A stretch of DNA of 64,000 nt from the NCBI RefSeq assembly GCF_003043945.1, contig NZ_PYXG01000003.1, positions 186,001 to 250,000 of the forward strand, read 5' to 3'. Shown here one piece after another: positions 24,394-33,175 of the stretch; position 1 is the stretch's first letter; each line of letters opens with the position of its first letter. This DNA comes from Prevotella sp. oral taxon 376 (GTDB lineage Bacteria > Bacteroidota > Bacteroidia > Bacteroidales > Bacteroidaceae). The notes beneath the pieces are model-generated. The model saw nothing but the letters and a program-made list of their open reading frames with translations. It was not told where the DNA came from and did no database searches. Made by a program: the position numbers and the translations under genes.

Positions 24394-25859
24394 ACGACAG
24401 TATAGAACTTTACGGCAACGCCGGAAACTATATTCTGGACGGCAATGTGTTCTCCTTCCAGATAGGGGAAGGACAGCAGGTATTTGGCACGCCGGGACTA
24501 CTCGTGCCGACAGGCAGACAACTCTATCTGCACGAACACCAGTGGCTCAGTGTCAATGGCTATCAGGTGTGTATGCGTGGGGTGAACAATGCGCTCTGCG
24601 ACGAGGTAACGATGGAGATCAAGCAGAACCGCCTGCTGCCCCGCTTGTACAGCAAGGAGATAAAGATGCTCTATGGCCACGGCCCCTGTGCGTATGTGCA
24701 GACAGTGGAGAGTGGCAAGTTGAAGCGTGAGTACACGGATCTGCCCGAGTGGGACGATTGGATGAACACTTGGCAAGAACGGGGCATGGAATGCACGGCA
24801 CAGGAGTTCGCCAAGACCAACATCAAGAACTTCTATTACTTCGGCGACTTTTTCTGCAAATGGCGGTTTGCCCGTGGCAAACGACTGGGTATGACGCCCG
24901 TTGCTGGACTGGAGCCACTGGAGAATAAGCACTGCCGGCTCGCCACCACCCGTCAGGATGTAGCCTATGAGCAGATTGGCTATGGAGACTTCCATCACAT
25001 CGCCGTGGGCAGGTGGACCTACGGGTTAGGCAATTACAAGGTCTATCCAAAGTTCGCTTTGTCAGAGGTGGACAACTACCTCTATGCTGCGGTATCGCAC
25101 CATCGGGAGAAATCGGTCGATGAGTTCTATGGCGTAAACGAGACTCATCAGGGCGCGCGCCCCTATATCCAGGGCAGCAACAAGACTGCGACTTATATCA
25201 ACTCTTTCCTGCGCAATTCGCTTGCGGCCAAGATTCACATCATCATTCCCAACGCGTGGGTGAGCAGTAAGCGCACCCAGCTCATCAAGCTATGCGAGGA
25301 GAACAAACTGCTCAAATCCAAGGATAAAGTCTTGGTTAAATACAACGGCATCGAAATTGGCACGGAATACCGCGAATCGTTGCTCGTGGAGTATATGCGA
25401 TTGGAACTGCGCAAGATAGGCGACTATCTCAGCGGAGTAGACAATCAGGGCAAGGCCTATTCATCCATCTCGTTCATGGACTCGTCCGGCAACGAGCAGC
25501 AGTGGAAAATAGAGACCATCGACCTCAAGTACAAGGAATATATCGAAGCACTCATCTCCTACGACAAGCGCAGCGAAGAAGCGCTGCTCTCAAGCGTCGG
25601 ATTGGATGCCTCCATCACGGCAGTGAGCAAGGACGGCGTGATCAGCAAGTCAGGATCCGATGCCTACTACAACTACCTTATCTATATCATGTCGCTCACG
25701 CCCGAGGACGAGATTTGCGCAGAACCGTTCAACCTCGCCCTGAAGCTCAACTTCCCCGCCCTCTACAGGCAAGGATACCGCGTCGGCTTCTACCGCGAGG
25801 TACCCCAGCGACAGGAAGACATATCACCCAAGGATAGACTCAATCAGCAACAGTCATGA
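24390..25859 (+). CDS. Portal-like protein
   Basis: 489 residues from the ATG at 24390 (a TTG six bases earlier is weaker). Size, position after the terminase and helical centre (YNYLIYIMSLTPEDEICAEP; KSVDEFYGVNETHQGARP) fit a portal, the dodecameric ring through which DNA enters and leaves the head. There is no diagnostic motif, so the call rests mainly on position and size. It overlaps the next gene by ATGA. Confidence 0.6.
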   Translation: MNDSIELYGNAGNYILDGNVFSFQIGEGQQVFGTPGLLVPTGRQLYLHEHQWLSVNGYQVCMRGVNNALCDEVTMEIKQNRLLPRLYSKEIKMLYGHGPCAYVQTVESGKLKREYTDLPEWDDWMNTWQERGMECTAQEFAKTNIKNFYYFGDFFCKWRFARGKRLGMTPVAGLEPLENKHCRLATTRQDVAYEQIGYGDFHHIAVGRWTYGLGNYKVYPKFALSEVDNYLYAAVSHHREKSVDEFYGVNETHQGARPYIQGSNKTATYINSFLRNSLAAKIHIIIPNAWVSSKRTQLIKLCEENKLLKSKDKVLVKYNGIEIGTEYRESLLVEYMRLELRKIGDYLSGVDNQGKAYSSISFMDSSGNEQQWKIETIDLKYKEYIEALISYDKRSEEALLSSVGLDASITAVSKDGVISKSGSDAYYNYLIYIMSLTPEDEICAEPFNLALKLNFPALYRQGYRVGFYREVPQRQEDISPKDRLNQQQS

Positions 25860-26746
25860 ATATACTGACAGAACTTTTCACCGACTTCTCCACTTTCTGC
25901 CGATATGCACCAGGCGTGGAGACAAATATGGACTTGAACGACCTCCAGCCTTCGGGACTCACAGCCCGGAAGAGAGTAGAGACAGCCATCAGTCCGGCTG
26001 TATTTCGAGCCATCTCCAAGGAAGATGGAGACTCGTCTCTCCTGGAAGGTTTGCGTGCTGCCATGGCCAACATGACCATGGCCGTGCAACTCATCTTCGA
26101 CAGTATCAACCGCCGCAAGAACGATGTGAATGTCTACAAATACGAATTCGAAGCCATGCGCCGCTCCTATATGGAGAACTACTGCAATGCGCTTGACACC
26201 ATCGTGCAGTTGCTCATGGATGCGGAGATACGGGAAAACGACACCACCTCGCCGGCTGCACTGTGGCGCAAGACCCGGTATTTTTCCGTTCTGAATAGGT
26301 GCGAGATAAAGTCCATGACCGACTTCGACATGATTTATCCCATCGACAGCTCTTATCTGTTCTTTTTCCGCACCGTTCCCCTTCAGAAGGAAACGCTCGA
26401 TGAGTTGCTCTCCGCCTATTTCGCCAAGCTCACCGAGGACAGCACGCAGCGCGTCCGCCCGATGCTCCTGCTTGCCCTCGCCAAGAAGACCATTGCCAAG
26501 TCGTTGCGCCGTTTCGACATCCTCGAGTTTCCGCCCACCATCCGTAACCTCTTTGACGAGAGCCACGCCAGCCGTTCGGGCAAGGATGACCACGACTCAG
26601 CCCTCTCCCTTGCCGACTGCCTCGACCGTGAGGCGGAAGAACTTCTTGCCAATGCCGACACGCTCCTCTCCGCCGACATCGCTGCCGACATCAGCAGCTA
26701 TTCCGCTTACAACCACCCGGATGACAAAATCATCATGCTGCCGTGA
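25856..26746 (+). CDS. Phage head-tail connector candidate, unknown family
   Basis: 296 residues, helical, with no signal or membrane segment (KYEFEAMRRSYMENYCNALD; DDHDSALSLADCLDREAEEL). It is coupled to the portal-like gene by ATGA overlap and to the next gene by a GTG/TGA overlap. Genes here usually build the neck. Not recognised. Confidence 0.55.
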   Translation: MNILTELFTDFSTFCRYAPGVETNMDLNDLQPSGLTARKRVETAISPAVFRAISKEDGDSSLLEGLRAAMANMTMAVQLIFDSINRRKNDVNVYKYEFEAMRRSYMENYCNALDTIVQLLMDAEIRENDTTSPAALWRKTRYFSVLNRCEIKSMTDFDMIYPIDSSYLFFFRTVPLQKETLDELLSAYFAKLTEDSTQRVRPMLLLALAKKTIAKSLRRFDILEFPPTIRNLFDESHASRSGKDDHDSALSLADCLDREAEELLANADTLLSADIAADISSYSAYNHPDDKIIMLP

Positions 26747-27711
26747 AAGATATAGAGCTTGTATATAAGGGCGAAATCTACCGTATACCCAACCGATGGG
26801 ACGGTATGACCGACCGCCAGTACATCCGCCTCGTGGCCGACTTGCTCCGCATGGCAGCCGGCGGGCTGTCGGCCGGCGAGGTGCGCATCAACTGGCTCTG
26901 TGATATCATGAATTGGGACCGTCGCTGCTTCCGCACCGAGGAGCAGATTGCCAACCTCGTGGCCATTTCCGAGCAGCTCACCTTCCTTTTTCAAATCAAC
27001 TATCCCGACAACAATGCGGTTCTCGACGGCATGGATAGCGAGACCTACGAACTTTGCCGGCGCGTCGACCCCTTCCGCCTGCATCTTCACATAGCCCGTG
27101 TGCTGCGCCGGTTGGACTACCAATATGTCGTAGACCTCTGCTTCTGCGCCCAGCTCATCCCTGCCGTCCGCGTCAAGGAACATACCTATCAAGGTTATAC
27201 GGTGGAAAAGGGCTACGGAGTGCTCACCTGCTCGCTCACCGCACTTCAATACATAGAGGCACGCGAGCTCATCGGACATGGTTCTGAATCGCTTCCCCTC
27301 ATGGCGGCCATTCTCTACTACCCGGAGAAACTATACAATTCCGAACGTGCCCACGCCCTTGCCCAGGAGTTCTCTGCTTTACCCCCGGAACTGCTCACGG
27401 CCATCTCCTTTAATTTTCAGGCTTTCAACAACTATCTCTTCAGCAAGACCCCATTCTCGTTACTCTCCAAGTTCAAGTCCAATCCTGACCATCCCATTAC
27501 CACCGACGCCTCCGATGCGCTCTACGACCTCTCTAAAGACGGACTCGGCGACGCCCGTCAGATAGAGCAGATGAATGTACTCACTTATCTTAAGGTGCTG
27601 CGCAAAAAGACCATTGATGCCGTCCGCGACATGAAGGGGTTTGGCTGGGATAAGACTAAAATCAGCAACGAGGTGGGATTGCCTATCTCTGTAATCGATG
27701 ATATCATATGA
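26743..27711 (+). CDS. Phage neck or assembly protein, unknown family
   Basis: 322 residues beginning with GTG that overlaps the previous stop. It opens with YKGEIYRIPNRWDGMTDRQY and ends with an HTH-like helix pair (KTKISNEVGLPISVIDDII). Helical throughout, cytoplasmic. Coupled on both sides by overlap. Function unknown. Confidence 0.55.
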   Translation: MKDIELVYKGEIYRIPNRWDGMTDRQYIRLVADLLRMAAGGLSAGEVRINWLCDIMNWDRRCFRTEEQIANLVAISEQLTFLFQINYPDNNAVLDGMDSETYELCRRVDPFRLHLHIARVLRRLDYQYVVDLCFCAQLIPAVRVKEHTYQGYTVEKGYGVLTCSLTALQYIEARELIGHGSESLPLMAAILYYPEKLYNSERAHALAQEFSALPPELLTAISFNFQAFNNYLFSKTPFSLLSKFKSNPDHPITTDASDALYDLSKDGLGDARQIEQMNVLTYLKVLRKKTIDAVRDMKGFGWDKTKISNEVGLPISVIDDII

Positions 27712-28292
27712 TAAAAGACCAATTTCTCTATTTTGCCCAGTACCCGTCCAGGGACGGTGTTCTCGCCATGTTCACCAATGGGTCAAGCGACTTTCCTGGC
27801 TATAATGACCTCGTAGCCTCGCTCCGCAGTCTTCCTGATGAGTCGCGCGTCCCCGAGATTGCCAACTATGTCTATGGACAGTCGTTCGACGAGCTGAAGC
27901 AGCGCATCGATAAACTCTTCGGATCCTTCCTTTTTGTTGACTACGGAGAGCTGGACATGCTCGGATCTTCGCCGGGGTCTTTCCGCGTCTCCCAGCGCAT
28001 GGCCGTTACCGTCGCCAATAAGATGCCCGACCGTGCCGACGCTGCCGAGTACATGCTGGCCTCCGACGCTACCTTGCAGCTGCTCGCCCAGGTGCACGCA
28101 TGGTTGCTGGCCGATGCCGACGCCGGAAATATTGACTGGCTCTCCCGGGGCGAGCTCGACAAGGCCGAGATCGTCCCCTTTGTCGCCACCGAGCTCCACT
28201 CGGTCGGCTGGACGCTCATGATGTCCTGCGAAGCTCCCGACAGTCTCGGCACGCACGCCCTCTACCGGTCCTTTGTCCGCCGGCTACAATGA
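27708..28292 (+). CDS. Phage protein of unknown function, end of the connector operon
   Basis: 194 residues, acidic and helical (DRADAAEYMLASDATLQLLA). ATGA overlap with the preceding gene. Its 3' end contains the -33 box of the lysis promoter. Not recognised. Confidence 0.5.
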   Translation: MIKDQFLYFAQYPSRDGVLAMFTNGSSDFPGYNDLVASLRSLPDESRVPEIANYVYGQSFDELKQRIDKLFGSFLFVDYGELDMLGSSPGSFRVSQRMAVTVANKMPDRADAAEYMLASDATLQLLAQVHAWLLADADAGNIDWLSRGELDKAEIVPFVATELHSVGWTLMMSCEAPDSLGTHALYRSFVRRLQ

Positions 28293-28303
28293 CTTACCTT
28301 TGT
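28273..28303 (+). promoter_or_regulatory. Lysis-cassette promoter
   Basis: TTTG (28273-28276), 19 bases, TACCTTTG (28296-28303). Transcription would start near 28310, 19 bases before the holin ATG. The promoter overlaps the end of the upstream gene, so lysis genes can be read separately from the head genes. Confidence 0.65.
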
Positions 28304-28328
28304 GTCACAAATCTCAACTCCGGCAACA

Positions 28329-28769
28329 ATGAAAAAGCTACCCATGATATCAATCGTCTCCCTGCCACTCTCCGTCGTGGCAGACTTCTCCCGATACCTC
28401 TATCAGGATTGGGAGTTCGCCAAGTGGATAGGCATCGCCGTCATCCTCGACACCATTCTCGGCGTGGTCAAGCACCTGCTCCACAAGGATGCCTCCAGCG
28501 AGTCTTTTTTCAGCAAGTTTGGAAAGAAGATCGCAGTCTACATCGTGCTGCTCATCCTCTCCAATATCCTCACCAATTATACTGTGCAGGGCAGTATCGT
28601 TGGAACCACCCAGTGGATCGGCACTTATCTCTGCGTGTTCATGATGGTGCGCGAGGGCTTCTCCTGTGTGGAGAATATTCAGGCCATCTATCCCATATTT
28701 CCAACCTCATTCGTCCGTCGGCTGAAAGACTTCAACGACAAGGGCGAATATATTAAAAAAGATTCGTAA
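28329..28769 (+). CDS. Phage holin
   Basis: 146 residues from the ATG at 28329; earlier in-frame ATGs lie before the likely transcription start. Three to four membrane segments are visible (WIGIAVILDTILGVVKHLL; IAVYIVLLILSNILTNY; WIGTYLCVFMMVREG), with a charged C-terminus, as in the phage holin_4 family. It makes the inner-membrane hole that times lysis and lets the endolysin out. It overlaps the endolysin gene by one base (TAATG). Confidence 0.85.
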   Translation: MKKLPMISIVSLPLSVVADFSRYLYQDWEFAKWIGIAVILDTILGVVKHLLHKDASSESFFSKFGKKIAVYIVLLILSNILTNYTVQGSIVGTTQWIGTYLCVFMMVREGFSCVENIQAIYPIFPTSFVRRLKDFNDKGEYIKKDS

Positions 28770-29287
28770 TGGCAACAAAAGCACAGCGCGCTTTCGCACG
28801 CAACATCTACGCGGCAGCCCTGACGGCTACCGACATCGCCCCCGAGTTTGTAACGGCGCAGGCAATCCTCGAAAGCGGATGGGGCAAGTCTCGTGTGGGC
28901 AAGTATAACCTTTTTGGCATTACCAAAGGGAGCAACTGGGCGGGCAAGACCGTTCTCGTCCTCACCCACGAGTATTTTTCTACGCCGGATCGCATTTTCA
29001 CGCCTCCCGAGCGCATTGTGTCTGTCTGCAAGGTCAAGGGCCGACAACAGTGGTGCTACACCGTCTACAGGCTCTTCAAGGACTTCGATTCTATGGCCGA
29101 CTGCCTTGCCGAGTACTCCCGGATCTTTCAGAAGCTCGCCTATGCCGACGCGTGGCCCTACAGGCACGATGCTGAGGAATTCGCGCGCCGCATCTGCGAC
29201 AATCGGGGTGGTCGGTACGCTACCTCGCCCAACTACCTCCACATGATGCTCAGTCTTATCAAGTCCGTCCGCCAAATCTGCAAGTAA
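28769..29287 (+). CDS. Endolysin, N-acetylglucosaminidase (FlgJ-like) domain
   Basis: 172 residues, no signal peptide, so it needs the holin for release. TAQAILESGWGKS (29-41) is the catalytic stretch of glucosaminidase/FlgJ-type muramidases with Glu35 as the acid; KYNLFGITKGSNWAGKT and YRLFKDFDSMADCLAEYS follow in the expected order. It cuts the glycan strands of peptidoglycan during lysis. Confidence 0.9.
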   Translation: MATKAQRAFARNIYAAALTATDIAPEFVTAQAILESGWGKSRVGKYNLFGITKGSNWAGKTVLVLTHEYFSTPDRIFTPPERIVSVCKVKGRQQWCYTVYRLFKDFDSMADCLAEYSRIFQKLAYADAWPYRHDAEEFARRICDNRGGRYATSPNYLHMMLSLIKSVRQICK

Positions 29288-29291
29288 GCCT

Positions 29292-29948
29292 ATGTTCCCT
29301 AAAATCAAAATCAGTGGGAGTGTCCTCGCCACCATTCTCATGCTCGTCTTCGCGGGGCTTGCCGTTCTTGCCTTCCGGGCCTACTGCGACATGAAAGCCG
29401 ACCGCGACCGCCTGCGCGAGAACCAGAACCTGCTTCTCCATAACGGCGTGGTAGAGATTACCCAGACCAACGCCGGCCGAAGTCATGCTTCCACGCCGGC
29501 AATCACCCTCCGCCCGGAGGAGTTCCGGAAAAGTGGTGATACCCTTGCCAAAGTAAGCCGGCAGGTGGATATCAAGCCCTCTCGTATCTCGGGAGCTGCT
29601 ACCGCTGCCACTTCCACCCGCGCCGACATTGAGGCACCGCTGACGAGTGTACAGGCCGACGAGTTGACGAGTGAACCGGTTGACAGTCAGGCAACCCGTC
29701 CGCCCGTCCACCCGTCCACCCGTTGCTTTTCCTGGCACGACCCATGGTTGTCCCTCTCGGGTTGCGTGTCCGATTCCGTCTTCCGTGGCACAGTGTCAGC
29801 CACCGACACACTCGACATCATCGTCCACCGTGTCCCCAAGCGGTTCTTGTTCTTCCGCTTTGGCTGCCGCGAGGTGCGCATGGACATCATCAGCCGAAAT
29901 CCCCACACCCGGCTCACATACGCAAGATATTACAGGTTGATAAAATGA
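29292..29948 (+). CDS. Spanin-like membrane protein (DUF6549 type)
   Basis: 218 residues: one N-terminal membrane segment (about 9-28, VLATILMLVFAGLAVLAF), then a periplasmic part with a short coiled coil (CDMKADRDRLRENQNLLL), a conserved-looking EITQTNAGRSHAS, and a Pro/Thr-rich region (RPPVHPSTR). Placement after holin and endolysin fits an inner-membrane spanin that helps breach the outer membrane. I recall this family as DUF6549. I looked for a nested Rz1-like lipoprotein in the other frames and found no lipobox. Confidence 0.7.
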   Translation: MFPKIKISGSVLATILMLVFAGLAVLAFRAYCDMKADRDRLRENQNLLLHNGVVEITQTNAGRSHASTPAITLRPEEFRKSGDTLAKVSRQVDIKPSRISGAATAATSTRADIEAPLTSVQADELTSEPVDSQATRPPVHPSTRCFSWHDPWLSLSGCVSDSVFRGTVSATDTLDIIVHRVPKRFLFFRFGCREVRMDIISRNPHTRLTYARYYRLIK

Positions 29949-30002
29949 TTGTTTTCATTGGTTTTTAGTTATTGGTTCACAAGTTGTTTAGGTTTATGTC
30001 GG

Positions 30003-30036
30003 GAGCCGTCGCAGCGATTGCGACGGCTCTTTTTTT
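30003..30036 (+). terminator. Strong terminator of the lysis operon
   Basis: GAGCCGTCGCA pairs with TGCGACGGCTC (11 bp) around GCGAT, followed by seven T. Confidence 0.9.
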
Positions 30037-30093
30037 ATCATGTTTTAGCGGAAGATAAACTATGCTAAATGCCTGATTATAAATGCGATATTA

Positions 30094-30125
30094 CTTGCGT
30101 GTCCGCACGGATAGTGTTATCTTAG
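30094..30125 (+). promoter_or_regulatory. Promoter of the amidoligase pair
   Basis: CTTG (30094-30097), 20 bases, TATCTTAG (30118-30125), one base from the -7 consensus. The start codon is 41 bases further on after an A-rich leader. Confidence 0.6.
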
Positions 30126-30166
30126 CAGTACAATAGAAAACAAGAAAAATCAAAAAAAATAAGATT

Positions 30167-31111
30167 ATGAACGAGCAAATTCAAAGCATTCTCAATGAGA
30201 ACGGAACCAAGACCTGCAAGATCCGGAAACTTCTCGCCTTCGGGCTGACACGCCGGCAGGTTGCCGACCTCGTGGCAAACGGGAACTACGGATTCGTACA
30301 GAACATTTACAAGCGCATGATGCAGGGTGTTGCTGACACCGCAGCACAGGCCGCCGCCACCATCGCCCCGTCCATCGATTACACCTTCAATCGCAATTTC
30401 GGGGTGGAGATTGAAGCCTGCAACTGCACCCGCGAACGCCTCGCACGGGAACTTACCGCCGCCGGAATCAGCGTACAGGTGGAAGGCTACAACCACACCG
30501 ACCACACCGACCACTGGAAACTGGTAACGGACGCAAGCCTTTGCGGCAATAACACTTTCGAGCTGGTAAGCCCCATCCTCCACGGCGAGCAGGGGCTTGA
30601 GGAACTCGAAAAGGTGTGCTGGGTGCTCGACTTCTGCGATGCCAAGGTGAACGACTCCTGCGGGCTTCATGTCCACATGGACGCTGCCGAGTTCGACCTT
30701 GCCACCTGGAAGAACCTTATCCTTACCTATAAACGCCTCGAGGGAGTCATCGACCACTTTATGCCACGCAGCCGACGCAACAACCGGTATTGCAAGGGGC
30801 TCACCGCCGTTACCGAGGCTACCATCAACTGCGCCAACAACATCGGCCAGCTTCGGGCTGCGTTCGACAACAACCGCTACCACAAGGTCAACCTCGAAGC
30901 CTACGCACGCCATCGCACGGTGGAGTTCCGCCAGCACGGAGGTTCGACAAACTTCACAAAAATGTCTGCTTGGATTCATTTTCTCGCAAAAATGATTATC
31001 TTTGCACAGCAGGGTGCAGTGCGGACGGGCACAACCCTTCAGGACATCCCTTTCCTTACCGAAAGCGAAAAGCTTTACTTCAGATTGAGAACCAAAAAAT
31101 TAGCAGTATGA
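30167..31111 (+). CDS. Phage-encoded amidoligase (Amidoligase_2, glutamine-synthetase/COOH-NH2 ligase fold)
   Basis: 314 residues. The amidoligase motifs are present in order: FGVEIEA (78-84), CGLHVHMD (165-172) and TVEFRQHGGS (251-260), the Glu, His and Arg residues that bind ATP-metal and substrate in the carboxylate-amine ligase fold. The first ~65 residues are a separate helical unit with an HTH-like GLTRRQVADLV. Such enzymes join an amino group to a carboxylate, making peptide-like bonds on small molecules or proteins. A coupled small gene follows (ATGA). It has its own promoter between the lysis genes and the next accessory operon. The substrate is unknown. Confidence 0.85.
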   Translation: MNEQIQSILNENGTKTCKIRKLLAFGLTRRQVADLVANGNYGFVQNIYKRMMQGVADTAAQAAATIAPSIDYTFNRNFGVEIEACNCTRERLARELTAAGISVQVEGYNHTDHTDHWKLVTDASLCGNNTFELVSPILHGEQGLEELEKVCWVLDFCDAKVNDSCGLHVHMDAAEFDLATWKNLILTYKRLEGVIDHFMPRSRRNNRYCKGLTAVTEATINCANNIGQLRAAFDNNRYHKVNLEAYARHRTVEFRQHGGSTNFTKMSAWIHFLAKMIIFAQQGAVRTGTTLQDIPFLTESEKLYFRLRTKKLAV

Positions 31112-31482
31112 GAAGAATAAAAATGAATTTAAAAGGAGACGCCCGGAAAGAAGAGGGCGTCTCCCCCGAGTGCTTTTTCGACCGAATTATGGAGATCTCC
31201 CAAAGGCGAAGTGTGGAAATTCCTGGAGAACATCAACTACGCCCACCCTTCAAAATTTATAAAATCATGGGGGATGGGCATCGGGTGGTCGCCACCTCCC
31301 CCGCTGACTTTCTCCACCAGCTTCGCATGGGCAGCCGTTTCGACAGCGAAGGCACGGATATCGAGTATATGCACCGCTTTGCCCATCGTTTGCAGGAACT
31401 TGAAGGTTATCTCGTCAGCACCGAAAGCCCCGAGGCTTTCCTTGCTGACCTCCTCCGCCACGGTTTCGTCTCCGAAGAATAA
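31108..31482 (+). CDS. Partner protein of the amidoligase, unknown family
   Basis: 124 residues from the ATG at 31108, which overlaps the amidoligase stop (ATGA); the frame is open further upstream but only as a shadow. Helical C-terminal half (EYMHRFAHRLQELEGYLV; SPEAFLADLLRHG). It could be a partner, carrier or substrate of the ligase. It is not the GGCT/AIG2 or class-II amidotransferase partner known from other amidoligase operons. Confidence 0.6.
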   Translation: MRRIKMNLKGDARKEEGVSPECFFDRIMEISQRRSVEIPGEHQLRPPFKIYKIMGDGHRVVATSPADFLHQLRMGSRFDSEGTDIEYMHRFAHRLQELEGYLVSTESPEAFLADLLRHGFVSEE

Positions 31483-31563
31483 ATATACGATGCTCGTTCT
31501 TTGTAGCCGTAGCAGTTTTTTAGCAGTTACGGCTATTTTTTATAAAAAATATTTTGAAAAACG

Positions 31564-31597
31564 CTTGCGTATTTCAAATAAAAGTCGTATCTTTGCA
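31564..31597 (+). promoter_or_regulatory. Promoter of the SNF2-PAPS reductase-ParB operon with the repressor operator
   Basis: CTTG (31564-31567), 20 bases, TATCTTTG (31588-31595). Bases 31570-31597 match 7051-7078 at 25 of 28 positions, including the dyad arm TATTTCAAATA between the two boxes. Same place, same spacing: both promoters should answer to the same regulator. Confidence 0.8.
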
Positions 31598-31646
31598 ATG
31601 TAATAATTAAAGAAGGTGAGACACACCGTAAAAACTGTAACAAATC

Positions 31647-31979
31647 ATGAAATGTTTTAGGAGAACTTTATGTTTCTCAGTAAGGTTGGAAAGCCTTGTG
31701 TCTATTTCCGACAAAGCCTGCAAGGCTCGTTCGTACGATGGTAGCGAAGACATACTACCCAAATCTTGTGTATTTGGACAGGATCATGAAGTCCAGAAAA
31801 GCGATGCGTATTGGATAGCAGCATGGATCCTACCTAAAAAGAAACTACAATATAGTTCCAAGAAGCAAGCCTGGTTTGACGAGAACGATAAACAGCTCCC
31901 AACTTATAGTCGTGTCCGTCATAAGCCGTCTTTGGTTGCTCCTGTATCAGACAACTCCATTGACTCGTTGGCAAGATGA
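31647..31979 (+). CDS. First gene of the repressor-linked operon, unknown function
   Basis: 110 residues, basic, with clustered Ser and Cys near the start (KACKARSYDG) and DAYWIAAWILPKKKLQYSS in the middle. It overlaps the helicase start by ATGA. The sequence is not clearly protein-like at its beginning, so an internal start is possible. Not recognised. Confidence 0.45.
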   Translation: MKCFRRTLCFSVRLESLVSISDKACKARSYDGSEDILPKSCVFGQDHEVQKSDAYWIAAWILPKKKLQYSSKKQAWFDENDKQLPTYSRVRHKPSLVAPVSDNSIDSLAR

Positions 31980-33175
31980 CAGCCACCTTGTTAAACAGCC
32001 AGGTCGGTTGTATCCGACACCTGCTAAAATGGAAAGTTGGAGCTATCTTCATGGATGCTGGCACGGGGAAAACCCGTGTCGCCATGGAGATTGTCAATGC
32101 CTCTCCATGTGATTCTGTTATATGGATAGCACCGTTGAGAACCATCAGGAATCTGAATACGGAGATCAATAAATGGGGAGGGATGAAAAGTAGGATATAT
32201 TACTTTGGCGTGGAAAGTATCGGTATGTCCGACAGAATCTATATGCAAGTATATAACCTGATAAACGAAAGTAAGAAACCGTTTATAGTGATGGATGAAA
32301 GCATTAAGATAAAAAACATGGAAGCGAAGAGAACAAAGAGGCTTCTTTTCCTTTCAAAATTAGCTGATTACAAGCTGATTCTTAATGGTACTCCGTTAAG
32401 TAAAAATTTACTTGACCTGTGGTCACAAATGGAGTTTCTGGATCATCGCATCCTCAATATGAGTTATAGCTGCTTCAAGAATACATTTTGCGATTATACG
32501 ACCATCACGAAGAGATGTGGCTGGAAGAGCTTTACGCGTGAGATCATAAATGGCTATGAGAATATTGACTATCTGCATAGTCTCATTGAACATTATGTCT
32601 ATAAATGTGATCTGAAACTGAATGTCTCACAGCTTTATAATACGGTTGAATATAGGATAGGAGTTGAAGAGAAAAATGTATATACGGAGATAAAAGAATA
32701 TTTCCTTGACAACGAAATGATGGAATACAGAAACAATAATATATTCCTCGAAATGACCCAGAAGATGCAGCACGCATATTGTTGCACTCCAGACAAGTTT
32801 GTCAAGATAGATGATTTGTTCACCCGGATACCGCAAAGGGAGACGATTATCTTTTGCAAGTATGTGGACAGTCGTAACGAATGTGCGTCAAGGTACAGGA
32901 AAGCAAAGGTTCTTTCATATCAGAAGGAAGCGCTCGGGCTTAACCTGCAGCACTACAAGTATATGATCTTTTTTGATAAGATCTGGGACTATGCCTTGCG
33001 TATGCAGGCAACACGCCGCACATATCGTACGGGGCAGGAGTCAGACTGTGTATACTACGATTTGACAGGAGATGTCGGTCTGGAGTGTATGATAGATACC
33101 AATATCGAGAAGAAGATTTCTATGACTGAATATTTTAAGAAAAAATCTATTAAAGAAATAAAGTCTGAGTTATGA
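31976..33175 (+). CDS. Compact SNF2-type DNA helicase/translocase
   Basis: 399 residues, near the minimal two-domain size. Motif I is DAGTGKT (27-33); motif II is VMDES (105-109), a DExH-like variant; motif III region is LNGTPLSKN (136-144); motif VI is QATRRTYRTGQ (344-354), the SNF2 signature with R, R and GQ. Motif V is less clear. It moves on duplex DNA using ATP. Both ends overlap neighbours by ATGA, so it is made together with a PAPS-reductase-like and a ParB-like protein. Small phage SNF2 proteins often act in replication or in DNA modification; which applies here is unknown. Confidence 0.8.
   Translation: MTATLLNSQVGCIRHLLKWKVGAIFMDAGTGKTRVAMEIVNASPCDSVIWIAPLRTIRNLNTEINKWGGMKSRIYYFGVESIGMSDRIYMQVYNLINESKKPFIVMDESIKIKNMEAKRTKRLLFLSKLADYKLILNGTPLSKNLLDLWSQMEFLDHRILNMSYSCFKNTFCDYTTITKRCGWKSFTREIINGYENIDYLHSLIEHYVYKCDLKLNVSQLYNTVEYRIGVEEKNVYTEIKEYFLDNEMMEYRNNNIFLEMTQKMQHAYCCTPDKFVKIDDLFTRIPQRETIIFCKYVDSRNECASRYRKAKVLSYQKEALGLNLQHYKYMIFFDKIWDYALRMQATRRTYRTGQESDCVYYDLTGDVGLECMIDTNIEKKISMTEYFKKKSIKEIKSEL

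Noticed and set aside
28289..28756. Overlapping frame in the holin gene
   Set aside because: The other frame encodes clear membrane helices; this one is Arg/His/Gln-rich and not protein-like.
29671..29968. Nested frames in the spanin gene as an Rz1-like outer-membrane spanin
   Set aside because: They lack a signal peptide with lipobox and are Pro/Arg-rich shadows.
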